This document shows positions 1-5,502 of a DNA stretch of 7,538 nucleotides, in pieces. The notes beneath the pieces are model-generated. The model was not told the DNA's origin. It saw only the letters and a program-made list of their open reading frames with translations, and searched no databases. Both the position numbers and the translations under genes were made by a program. Every line of letters begins with the position of its first letter. Position 1 is the stretch's first letter. Origin of the DNA: Propionibacteriaceae bacterium (GTDB lineage Bacteria > Actinomycetota > Actinomycetes > Propionibacteriales > Propionibacteriaceae); assembly GCA_031254155.1 (NCBI GenBank), contig JAIRVA010000206.1, forward strand, positions 1 to 7,538, given 5' to 3'.

Positions 1-4
1 GCTG

Positions 5-12
5 CTCCTTCC
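5..12 (-). promoter_or_regulatory. Shine-Dalgarno of a gene starting just outside the window
   Basis: On the minus strand the window ends with GGAAGGAG followed by four bases. This is a near-perfect anti-16S match lying 10 bases past the stop of the TadE-like gene. It implies that another co-oriented gene begins within a few bases of the window edge, probably in the same operon. In mycobacteria this neighbourhood carries a DEAD/DEAH helicase further along, but the identity of the gene here cannot be seen. Confidence 0.55.
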
Positions 13-22
13 CGTGGCCACC

Positions 23-415
23 CTATCCCCCGCCGGCACCTTCCGGGTTCCCGGCGTAGGACACCGCCGACACTGTACCGGGGAGCCCAAGCCCGCCGAG
101 CCGGAGTGCCACCGTCACCTCGACACGCACCGCCACCTCGGCCCCCGCCCGGACGATCTCACAGCCCGTCAGTTCGGCGCCGTTGGTCGTCGCGACCTGG
201 CGCGCCGCCGCGCACGGTTCGTCATCGTTCAAGACCCGCGTCGCCTGCGTCGCGGCGCTCAGGGCCGCCAGATCCGCCGCCTCGCGGGCCTCGTGAGCGG
301 CGAGGACGGACCGTAAGGCGACCGTGCCGACCAGCAAGACAACGATGCTCGCCGCGCTCACCACGATGACCGCGAGCGTACTGCTGCCCGACTCCCGCCC
401 GCGCACCTCAGCCAC
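23..415 (-). CDS. TadE-like pseudopilin-type protein (Rv3654c-like)
   Basis: Small secreted or membrane-anchored protein of the type found last in actinobacterial Tad clusters, often named 'helicase/secretion neighborhood TadE-like protein'. From the GTG at 415 it is 130 aa. It has a short charged N-terminus, then a hydrophobic helix at about residues 14-34, then an Ala-rich segment around residues 36-56 (REAADLAALSAA) typical of the family. Two cysteines (about residues 68 and 85) could form a disulfide outside the membrane. Unlike TadE it lacks a Glu at +5 after the Gly that precedes the helix. The gene overlaps tadE by 8 bases. A TTG start at 430 would add five residues, and a GTG at 406 is also possible. 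I chose GTG 415 because GAGG lies just upstream and the overlap with the tadE stop suggests coupling. It is probably a minor pilus component, and its exact role is unknown. Confidence 0.8.
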   Translation of the reverse strand: MAEVRGRESGSSTLAVIVVSAASIVVLLVGTVALRSVLAAHEAREAADLAALSAATQATRVLNDDEPCAAARQVATTNGAELTGCEIVRAGAEVAVRVEVTVALRLGGLGLPGTVSAVSYAGNPEGAGGG

Positions 416-782
416 CGGCCTCGTGCACAACCGTCGCCCGCGCGTGGGTTCTGATCGGCGGTAACCACGAACCCCACGGCGCGACGTCCATGGCGACCGT
501 CACCACGACGAGGTCGCCGTCGCGGGCCATGTCGACGGCCGCCGCCTCCGGCAGACCCGCCTTGATGACCCGCACCGCGTCGAGGTCGTCCCGCGCCGCC
601 TGCCGGGCGATCTCGGCCGCCGCATCGCTGCACCGCACCTGGGCGAGACTAACCCTCACCAGGCCGGCGCACAGGACGACTGCCAAGCCGATCCCGAGCG
701 CCGCGAAGGCGAGTTCGACCGTCACGAAGCCACGTTCCCGCTTCCGACGGCTCACCCGCTTCACACCGCGTTCCCGCTTCAT
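408..782 (-). CDS. tadE: TadE family pseudopilin
   Basis: 124-aa minor pilin-like protein of the Tad pilus. The N-terminus is very basic (KRERG, SRRKRERG) and is followed by a class III prepilin signature: Gly18, cleavage, then FVTVE with Glu at +5 (residue 23). A hydrophobic helix then runs to about residue 47. The remaining ~75 residues form a soluble domain facing outside, ending close to the TadE-like gene. The ATG at 782 has an ideal AAGGAGG five bases upstream. It lies about 100 bases after the pilin gene and is probably on the same transcript. The TVELA motif and the neighbours support TadE (Rv3655c-like) rather than the major pilin. Maturation would need a prepilin peptidase encoded elsewhere. 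Confidence 0.88.
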   Translation of the reverse strand: MKRERGVKRVSRRKRERGFVTVELAFAALGIGLAVVLCAGLVRVSLAQVRCSDAAAEIARQAARDDLDAVRVIKAGLPEAAAVDMARDGDLVVVTVAMDVAPWGSWLPPIRTHARATVVHEAGG

Positions 783-849
783 TCTGCCTCCTTCCGTGGT
801 GGGGGGCCAGGACGACCCTGACTCCCCGCCACATCACTTCCTGGGTTGA

Positions 850-873
850 CGTTGGTCACTTTCGCAACCAACG
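850..873 (-). other. Hairpin between pilin and tadE genes
   Basis: A perfect 7-bp inverted repeat (CGTTGGT at 850-856, ACCAACG at 867-873) with a 10-base loop lies 11 bases after the pilin stop, within the ~100-base gap before tadE. No T-run follows on the minus strand, so it is not a standard Rho-independent terminator. A partial attenuator or a 3'-end stabiliser that lets the pilin be made in excess over the minor subunits is a reasonable inference. Confidence 0.45.
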
Positions 874-884
874 CTTGGCGGGCC

Positions 885-1097
885 TTATCCTGCACCCACA
901 CCGTGCATGATGAGGTTGAACACCCACCCGAGAAGGTCAGTCACCAGACCCCTGAACGCCTCGCTCTTGATCACTCCAAACACGACCGTGCCGAAGGCGA
1001 CGACGACAACGATGCCGATCGCGTACTCGGACAGGGCGAGCCCGGCGTCACGCGGCCCGTGGAAGAACGACTTCAGCCGCTCGATGAGTTTCTTCAT
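885..1097 (-). CDS. Flp-like major pilin (DUF4244 family)
   Basis: 70-aa pilin subunit of the Tad pilus, equivalent in position to mycobacterial Rv3656c. The start ATG at 1097 has AAAGGAG upstream; longer in-frame versions run into the promoter region and are not supported. The short basic leader (MKKLIERLKS) ends at Gly19. The next residues, LALSEY, give the Flp prepilin pattern: Gly, cleavage, Glu at +5 (residue 24), Tyr at +6. Residues 26-43 form the hydrophobic helix that would pack in the filament core, and the C-terminal half is a second amphipathic or hydrophobic stretch ending GVGAG. It is the first gene of the second tad block. Upstream lie a DnaA-box pair and two palindromes, pointing to its own regulated promoter. 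Confidence 0.88.
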   Translation of the reverse strand: MKKLIERLKSFFHGPRDAGLALSEYAIGIVVVVAFGTVVFGVIKSEAFRGLVTDLLGWVFNLIMHGVGAG

Positions 1098-1113
1098 GTG
1101 TGCTCCTTTCTGT

Positions 1114-1141
1114 TGCGCCGTGGCGCACGTCCACCGTGGAC
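1114..1141 (-). promoter_or_regulatory. Two adjacent palindromes in the pilin leader
   Basis: Just upstream of the pilin Shine-Dalgarno are two perfect palindromes. TGCGCC-GT-GGCGCA spans 1114-1127 and GTCCAC-C-GTGGAC spans 1129-1141, separated by one base. The first can form a stem with a CGTG loop about 4 bases from the ribosome-binding region, so it could stabilise the leader or control initiation. The second looks like a dimeric-regulator operator. The symmetry is seen directly; the function is inferred. Confidence 0.4.
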
Positions 1142-1192
1142 ACTTATGACCATGTGCGGTTTCGGCCCCGAAGTGCGCATCGACTTTGAGTC

Positions 1193-1232
1193 TGTGGATA
1201 ATTTTGCAGTTTTTCGCCGCCCCTGTGGATAA
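1193..1232 (-). promoter_or_regulatory. DnaA-box pair upstream of the pilin
   Basis: TTATCCACA (minus strand) occurs at 1193-1201 and 1224-1232. The two copies have the same orientation and are 31 bases apart start to start (22-base gap, about three helical turns), 96-135 bases upstream of the pilin ATG. The 9-mer is the perfect E. coli-type DnaA-box consensus, and actinobacterial boxes are close variants of it. The surrounding DNA is locally AT-rich. A pair with identical spacing sits in front of ssd. A regulatory site is very likely; DnaA as the bound protein is inferred from the motif only. Confidence 0.6.
1203..1215 (-). repeat. 13-mer shared with the ssd upstream region
   Basis: GAAAAACTGCAAA on the minus strand lies between the two DnaA-like boxes. 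It matches 12 of 13 bases of the element at 5483-5495 upstream of ssd (GAAAAACCGCAAA). The position relative to the boxes differs: here it is between them, at ssd it is gene-proximal to both. It may be part of a second regulator site or a promoter element. Confidence 0.4.
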
Positions 1233-1295
1233 CATCCGGGTCCCTCACTCGGTCGCGAACCGGCGCCGCCATCAACGGGGTGAGGGTTGAGTCAA

Positions 1296-1436
1296 TTAAC
1301 GCTGTGGGAGCAACACCAGGCATCCCGCGAACGCGGCCAGGCAACCAGCCACAACCGGCTGCCCGCAAAACGCCAGGCAGGCACTCCCGAAAGCGAACAC
1401 CGCTACCGTGGTTCTTTTCATGATGTGCCTCGCCAT
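1296..1436 (-). CDS. Possible small hydrophobic Cys-containing peptide
   Basis: A 46-codon ORF starting at ATG 1436, or a 41-codon form from the in-frame ATG at 1421. The shorter form begins MKRTTVAVFAF, a basic tip followed by an almost continuous hydrophobic sequence to the end (...LVLLPQR). Cysteines fall at residues 20, 24, 32 and 39 of the long form. About three quarters of third codon positions are G or C, mildly supporting coding. Ribosome-site matches are modest (AGGG before 1436, AGG seven bases before 1421). It follows the strong hairpin at 1448-1479 and precedes the pilin control region. No family is recognised; it could equally be a chance ORF. Confidence 0.3.
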   Translation of the reverse strand: MARHIMKRTTVAVFAFGSACLAFCGQPVVAGCLAAFAGCLVLLPQR

Positions 1437-1447
1437 GCCCTGGTCAG

Positions 1448-1479
1448 GCCTGGTCTCAGTTGCTAAACTGAGACCAGGC
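1448..1479 (-). terminator. 14-bp perfect hairpin, likely terminator of the first tad block
   Basis: The arms at 1448-1461 and 1466-1479 are perfectly complementary (GCCTGGTCTCAGTT and its complement) with a 4-base loop. The stem starts 6 bases after the stop of the 40-aa ORF. There is no T-run after it on either strand, so it would be a U-less hairpin terminator, a kind proposed for actinobacteria. It could also act as an mRNA 3'-end stabiliser. Confidence 0.6.
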
Positions 1480-1485
1480 TGATCG

Positions 1486-1608
1486 TCAGCGCTTTTGCTT
1501 GTGATGCTTTGGGCGCTTCAGATCACTGACGGCCTTGACCAACTGGGTCGCGGCGGCGACAACCGCCGCGACACCAGTCAGCACAAGGCCGATATCTGAC
1601 CAGTTCAT
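1486..1608 (-). CDS. Small single-helix membrane peptide (40 aa)
   Basis: The 40-codon ORF begins MNWSDIGLV at ATG 1608 and is preceded by AAAGGAGG with six bases of spacing, among the best ribosome sites in the window. Residues about 5-26 form one hydrophobic, Ala/Val-rich helix. The C-terminus is strongly basic (KRPKHHKQKR), suggesting an N-out/C-in anchor. It sits in the tad direction between the tRNA-like element and the strong hairpin, so it could be the last gene of the ssd-tadABC transcript. No family is recognised. Small holin-like or type I toxin-like peptides share this layout, and an accessory pilus-assembly factor is another option. The in-frame extension upstream to 1686 is only translated tRNA-like sequence and is rejected. 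Confidence 0.6.
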   Translation of the reverse strand: MNWSDIGLVLTGVAAVVAAATQLVKAVSDLKRPKHHKQKR

Positions 1609-1640
1609 CGGTTTCCTCCTTTCCGGGTTCACTCGACCCG

Positions 1641-1724
1641 TGCCTAGCGGGGAATCGAACCCCCTTGACTCACGCCCAGAGGCCATCGCTGAAGGCCGCG
1701 TGAGCCGTACGCCCAGGACTAGGC
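1641..1724 (-). ncRNA. tRNA-like element, non-canonical or degenerate
   Basis: About 84 bases with tRNA-like ends. A 7-bp acceptor-type stem (GCCTAGT at 1724-1718 with GCTAGGC at 1648-1642, one T-G wobble) is followed by a single A in the discriminator position and no encoded CCA. The T-arm is clear: GGGG, loop TTCGATT (1659-1653), CCCC. The T-stem is only 4 bp. There is no D-loop GG. The middle folds best as one long arm, CTCACGC (1704-1698) with GCGTGAG (1675-1669), enclosing GGCC/GGCC around a 9-base loop, so no proper 7-base anticodon loop forms. It starts 20 bases after the tadC stop in the same direction. It could be a decayed tRNA gene, an integration-site remnant, or a functional tRNA mimic processed by RNase P/Z. 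The ends are convincing; a functional decoding tRNA is unlikely. Confidence 0.5.
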
Positions 1725-1744
1725 GGAAGCAGCACTCCCCTGGC

Positions 1745-2488
1745 TTAGCCGAACACCCCGCTCAACCCGCTGGCCACGAAGGGCACCACGCCGAGCAGGA
1801 TGAACGCGGGCAGGTAGCACACGCCCAGGGGCAGGACGCTCTTCACCCCGACGGCCTTCGCGGCGGCCAGGCGCTCCGCGGTACCCTGTCGGCGCACGTC
1901 GACGGCATGCGCCGACAGAACATCGGTGATCGTCGTACCCCACGCCGTACTCCGGGCGAGGTCCCGCGCGACGGGACCGGCGACGGGGTCGTCTCCCAGC
2001 ACCAACCACGCCTCACCGTCCGTGAGACCGACCGAGAGCGCGTTCGCGACGGTGCCGAAGAGCGGCGCGATCGGCGGCCCCAGGGCGCGGGCGACGGTAT
2101 CAACGGCGTTGCGGAGGGGCCCGCCGGCCCGGACGCAGGCTTCCATGAGGTCCAACGCTTCGGGCAACGCGTGAAGGGTCTCCACCCGGCGCCGACGGAT
2201 CGCCGCGGTTTCGGCACGGCCCAGGCCGACCCAGAGTGCTGCCCCGGCCACCGGTCCCGCCAGCGCGGCCACCGGCACGAGGCCCCAGGCGTACCACCCG
2301 ATGGCCACCGCCGCGATACCCGCGATCCACCCGCGCCGACGGGCTACCATCGCCCCCGGTCTGGGTTCGGCCCAGGCGGGCAACTGGAGACGACGCGGCG
2401 GACGCAGACGGACGACCCCGTCGGGCGGGTGCACCACCCATACCACGACGCCCGCAGCCAGTACCGCCAACCATCCCACCGCGCTCAT
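1745..2488 (-). CDS. tadC: TadC, type II/IV secretion platform protein
   Basis: 247-aa inner-membrane platform protein that works with TadB to couple TadA ATPase strokes to pilin polymerisation. Residues 2-20 form an N-terminal membrane helix. A second hydrophobic region spans about 53-90. A cytoplasmic T2SSF (GspF-like) domain spans about 103-215 (LPEALDLMEACVRAGGPL and onward), and a last helix lies near 217-240. The size is normal for actinobacterial TadC. ATG 2488 was chosen over the in-frame start at 2536 because GAAGGAGG lies five bases upstream and the ATG overlaps the tadB stop as ATGA. The gene ends 20 bases before the tRNA-like element. Confidence 0.88.
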   Translation of the reverse strand: MSAVGWLAVLAAGVVVWVVHPPDGVVRLRPPRRLQLPAWAEPRPGAMVARRRGWIAGIAAVAIGWYAWGLVPVAALAGPVAGAALWVGLGRAETAAIRRRRVETLHALPEALDLMEACVRAGGPLRNAVDTVARALGPPIAPLFGTVANALSVGLTDGEAWLVLGDDPVAGPVARDLARSTAWGTTITDVLSAHAVDVRRQGTAERLAAAKAVGVKSVLPLGVCYLPAFILLGVVPFVASGLSGVFG

Positions 2489-3285
2489 GGCGCCTCCTTC
2501 GGTCTCGCCACCCGCGTACCGATGACCTCGGTCCACATCACCCCACTACAGGCCAACCCGATTCCCCCGACGAGACAGGCCCGCCCGAGGACGCCCCCGG
2601 TCAAAAAGTGGAACGGGTCCGCTCCGATCATCGCCGCCATCGCGAGGCCGACAAGCGGTAACAGCGCCATGAGTTGACCCGTTGCGCGCGACCCGGCCAG
2701 TTCGCCGGCAACGATGGCCGCCGTGTCGGCGGCCTCGTCGAGGTTTCGCCGTACCCTTTCCAGGCTCTCCCGCATCGACGCTCCCGAGACCTGGGCCACC
2801 CGCCAGGCGTGGGCAATCTCGGCCAGGCCCTCGCTGCCGGGGGTCGCGGCCAGGTGTTCCAACACTTCCCACGGCTGGCCACCCATGCGCTGGTCGGCGC
2901 GGGCCGGCGCGAGAACCGGACACTCCTCGGCGGCCAGGGCCAGCGCCGTACCGGGGACGTGCCCGAGCGCCATCAGCGATTCGAAGACCTGGGCCGCCCG
3001 CGCCACCTCGCGCGTCCGTTTGAGGGCCCGGCGCCCGCGCAGACGCGTGGCCACCACCCAGCCGACGGTCACACCCAGCAACCCGCCGACGCCCACGAGA
3101 GCGAGCCACCCGATCCCGACACCGACCACGCACGCTCCGCTCGCAAGCAAAGCAGCGACGCGCCAGGGGCTCACCACCCGTCGGGTACGGCGTTCCCGGG
3201 CTGCGAGGCGCTGCGACCCCGGGCCCGGGCCCAGAACCACCAGCCACACGCCCAACATGGCCGCCAGCACCGCCAACCCGGTCAT
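2485..3285 (-). CDS. tadB: TadB, type II/IV secretion platform protein
   Basis: 266-aa partner of TadC in the inner-membrane platform. Visible parts are an N-terminal helix (2-20), a basic linker (RERRTRR), paired hydrophobic helices (about 42-80), a cytoplasmic T2SSF domain (about 95-200, with the SGASMRESLERV segment typical of the family), and two C-terminal helices (about 205-222 and 228-251). The start ATG at 3285 overlaps the tadA stop by four bases (ATGA) with GGAG eight bases upstream. The reading frame stays open far upstream inside tadA, but that extension is a high-GC artefact. Both ends are translationally coupled to neighbours, implying stoichiometric production with TadA and TadC. 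Confidence 0.88.
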   Translation of the reverse strand: MTGLAVLAAMLGVWLVVLGPGPGSQRLAARERRTRRVVSPWRVAALLASGACVVGVGIGWLALVGVGGLLGVTVGWVVATRLRGRRALKRTREVARAAQVFESLMALGHVPGTALALAAEECPVLAPARADQRMGGQPWEVLEHLAATPGSEGLAEIAHAWRVAQVSGASMRESLERVRRNLDEAADTAAIVAGELAGSRATGQLMALLPLVGLAMAAMIGADPFHFLTGGVLGRACLVGGIGLACSGVMWTEVIGTRVARPKEAP

Positions 3286-4415
3286 GAAAGCCGCTCCATC
3301 AACTCGGGCAACGCCTCTCCGGCTTCGGCGGTGTCGCCGCAGCGGCGCCAGGCGACGCGCGCACGGACGCCCGTCCCCGCCCTTTGCGCCAACCCGATCT
3401 CGGACACCTCGCGGGCCGGGCCGCGCCGGTTCACGTGCACCAGCACGCTGATCGCAGACGCGACCTGCACCGCGGTCGCCTCGGGAGCCAGTCCGCCGAG
3501 CGCTCCCAGGGCTTCCAGCCGCGCGGGTACGTCGGCCACGCTGTTCGCGTGCACCGTACCGCACCCGCCTTCGTGACCCGTGTTGAGCGCCTGCAACAGA
3601 TCCCGCAACTCGGCGCCCCGGACCTCTCCCACCACGAGCCGGTCGGGCCGCATCCGCAGGGCCTGGCGGACCAGGTCGGTCATGGTGACGAGACCCGCCC
3701 CCTCCCCGTTCGCGGGTCTGGCCTCCAGCGACACGGTGTGCGGGTGATCCGGGTCGAGTTCCCGCGAGTCCTCGACGATGACAATCCGCTCGCCCGGCGG
3801 TACGAGGCCGAGCAGCGTGGCGAGCAGCGTCGTCTTGCCCGATCCCGTACCACCCGAAATCAGGAACGCCAGTTTTTTCTCGACCACGCGACGGAGGATG
3901 GCGGCGGCACGCGGGGCGACGCCTCCCCGCTCCCAGTCCGCCATCGTCAGCCGCCGCCGGGCCGGGACCCGCAACGACAGGCACGTCCCCGGGTGAGCGA
4001 TCCCCGCCAGGACGGCGTGGAACCGCAGCCCGTTCGGCAGACGGGCGTCGACGTACGGCGACCCGTCGTCCAGCCGCCGGCCGATTGAGGCCGCGAGGCG
4101 CACCCCCAACTGGCGGACCGCGTCGTCGTTCGAAAAGGGACTCTCCACTGTCTTCAGCCCGTACCCCTGGTCGACGAACACCTGGTCAGCACCGTTGACA
4201 ACGATGTCGGTCAGATTGTCGAGTTCGAGCAGGGGTTCCAGGGCCCCGATGCCGACGGAGTCGTGTCCGATCCCGTCCTGGATGGCCAGCACCAGCGAGT
4301 CGGACACGATGTGCCCGGTCGCCCGCAAGGCCGCCGCGACATCGTCTGCGGTGGGCGGGAGCCCGAGCAAGGCCAGGTGCCGCCGGACCTCTGCGACAAG
4401 GTGTTCCGCAACCAT
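3282..4415 (-). CDS. tadA: TadA/CpaF-type secretion ATPase
   Basis: 377-aa cytoplasmic hexameric ATPase that powers Tad pilus assembly. All catalytic motifs of the PilT/VirB11 superfamily are visible: Walker A GGTGSGKTT (about residues 188-196), Asp box IVIVEDSREL (211-220), Walker B LVVGEVRG with its Glu (260-267), and His box GHEGGCGTVHAN (280-291). An N-terminal region with LDNLTDIVVNG matches the CpaF linker domain. Nothing essential is missing, so it should be active. Two starts are possible: GTG 4418 (GTGA overlap with the ssd stop) or ATG 4415 (TGATG overlap). ATG gives five bases from the GGGAGG ribosome site and is preferred. Confidence 0.95.
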   Translation of the reverse strand: MVAEHLVAEVRRHLALLGLPPTADDVAAALRATGHIVSDSLVLAIQDGIGHDSVGIGALEPLLELDNLTDIVVNGADQVFVDQGYGLKTVESPFSNDDAVRQLGVRLAASIGRRLDDGSPYVDARLPNGLRFHAVLAGIAHPGTCLSLRVPARRRLTMADWERGGVAPRAAAILRRVVEKKLAFLISGGTGSGKTTLLATLLGLVPPGERIVIVEDSRELDPDHPHTVSLEARPANGEGAGLVTMTDLVRQALRMRPDRLVVGEVRGAELRDLLQALNTGHEGGCGTVHANSVADVPARLEALGALGGLAPEATAVQVASAISVLVHVNRRGPAREVSEIGLAQRAGTGVRARVAWRRCGDTAEAGEALPELMERLS

Positions 4416-5452
4416 CACCGCCTCCCGGCCTCACCCAGGCACCAGGCCAGAACCCGCGTACACGCCCGCTTCCAGCGGCCCGACACCAGTGGCGGCACGC
4501 CGCGGTCAGCGAGGGTTGTCAGATCACGCAGCGACGGGATGACGCCCACGAGGGGCAGGTCGAGGACCCGCGCCGCCTCCCGCGGCGACACACAGCCACC
4601 CTTGCGGACCACCAGTCCGGTATCACCCGAGAACTTGGCCGCCAGACGGGCGGCGGCGAGCGACCGGACCGTCTGATTCGTCACCAACAGAGTCCGGGCC
4701 TCGATCATCGTCCGCCCCGCGTCGATGAGGACCAGATCGTGGGTCCGCGCCAGACAGTCGACGACAGCCTCGTACGCCGCCGCGGGCGGTGGCCGGGGGT
4801 CGATCCGTTCCATCGACACGAGCGTCACCCCCTCCACCCGCGGCAGCATCGACGCGATGTCCGCGATCTGTCCCGTCGCCGACCGGAGCTTGTCCCACCG
4901 CCAACCGGGCGCATTCTCGGCCCCGAGAAGCAGATCTAGCCCGCCCCCCGTCACATCCCCGTCGACCAGGGCCACCGAGAGCGGCCGTTTCGCCGCGAGT
5001 ACGGCCAACGAGGCCGCCAGGGTCGACGTCCCCACCCCGCCGGCCCCGCCGCGGACCGCCACCACCGTACCCGTGTCGGCCGCCGGGGCGCGCCCCGCGA
5101 TGACCCGGGAGAGCCACTTGGCGCCATCCTGGCCGAGGGTAGGCTCCCGCCCGTCGGCGAGGACGATCACCGACGCCCCCAGCGGGGCCGACCAGCGGCA
5201 CAACCGCTCACGCGCGTCGGGGAAACCGAGGAGGTAGACCTGTTCCCGCGCCGGCAGGGCCAGGGCGTGGACGCTCTCCAGTTGGTCTGAGCCGATGAGC
5301 ACCGAGGCCGCATTCCGCCAACTCAACCGGAGTTCTTCCGGTTGGGCGACGACCGCGAGGGACGCCCCGACGGCGGCTGCGGACGCCTCAGCGACCCGGA
5401 TGAGGCGGACATCCGTACTGACAAGGGCGGCAGATGAGTGAACACGTTCCAT
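4415..5452 (-). CDS. ssd: Ssd, CpaE/MinD-like septum-site and pilus localisation protein
   Basis: 345-aa P-loop protein equivalent to mycobacterial Rv3660c and related to CpaE/TadZ, which place the pilus machine and in mycobacteria affect septation. Residues 1-115 form a receiver-like, non-catalytic N-domain. Residues ~128-300 form a MinD/ParA-like fold with a P-loop RGGAGGVGTST (134-144), a VALVDGDVTGG strand with the Walker A' Asp (160-170), and Walker B HDLVLIDAGR (238-247). Both lysines of the deviant Walker A motif are replaced, so ATP turnover is doubtful. ATG 5452 was chosen because alignable sequence begins here. The open frame continues to 5602, but that part holds the DnaA-like boxes and lysine-rich AT-rich codons. 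The ribosome site is weak (AGAG), so a short or absent leader is possible. Confidence 0.87.
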   Translation of the reverse strand: MERVHSSAALVSTDVRLIRVAEASAAAVGASLAVVAQPEELRLSWRNAASVLIGSDQLESVHALALPAREQVYLLGFPDARERLCRWSAPLGASVIVLADGREPTLGQDGAKWLSRVIAGRAPAADTGTVVAVRGGAGGVGTSTLAASLAVLAAKRPLSVALVDGDVTGGGLDLLLGAENAPGWRWDKLRSATGQIADIASMLPRVEGVTLVSMERIDPRPPPAAAYEAVVDCLARTHDLVLIDAGRTMIEARTLLVTNQTVRSLAAARLAAKFSGDTGLVVRKGGCVSPREAARVLDLPLVGVIPSLRDLTTLADRGVPPLVSGRWKRACTRVLAWCLGEAGRR

Positions 5453-5482
5453 ACTTATCTCTATGGCAGGTCGGCGACCCGG

Positions 5483-5495
5483 TTTGCGGTTTTTC
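5483..5495 (-). repeat. 13-mer shared with the pilin upstream region
   Basis: GAAAAACCGCAAA on the minus strand is the partner of the element at 1203-1215, with one mismatch. It lies 7 bases gene-proximal to the nearer DnaA-like box and about 30 bases upstream of the ssd ATG, where a promoter would be expected. Confidence 0.4.
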
Positions 5496-5502
5496 TGCAA
5501 TT

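Noticed and set aside
1144..1368. Minus-strand 74-codon open frame over the pilin control region
   Set aside because: It covers the DnaA-like boxes, has low-complexity Arg-rich translation and no ribosome site, and conflicts with the 1296-1436 frame.
1609..1686. N-terminal extension of the 40-aa peptide
   Set aside because: The extension reads through the T-arm (RGFDSP is a typical translated T-arm) and the leader hairpin. The strong ribosome site fixes ATG 1608.
1641..1724. Ordinary functional tRNA
   Set aside because: No 7-base anticodon loop with a 5-bp stem, no D-loop GG and only a 4-bp T-stem could be found, so no anticodon can be assigned.
1535..2677. Plus-strand 380-codon open frame
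   Set aside because: It lies antisense to tadC and the tRNA-like element, is rich in Arg/Pro/His/Gly, and has no domain or ribosome site. It is a high-GC shadow.
2674..3576. Plus-strand 300-codon open frame
   Set aside because: Antisense to tadB and tadA with the Arg/Pro-rich composition of a shadow frame.
3286..3984. Upstream extension of tadB to 499 codons
   Set aside because: The extra part is frame-shifted tadA sequence with shadow composition. The ATGA overlap at 3285 marks the start.
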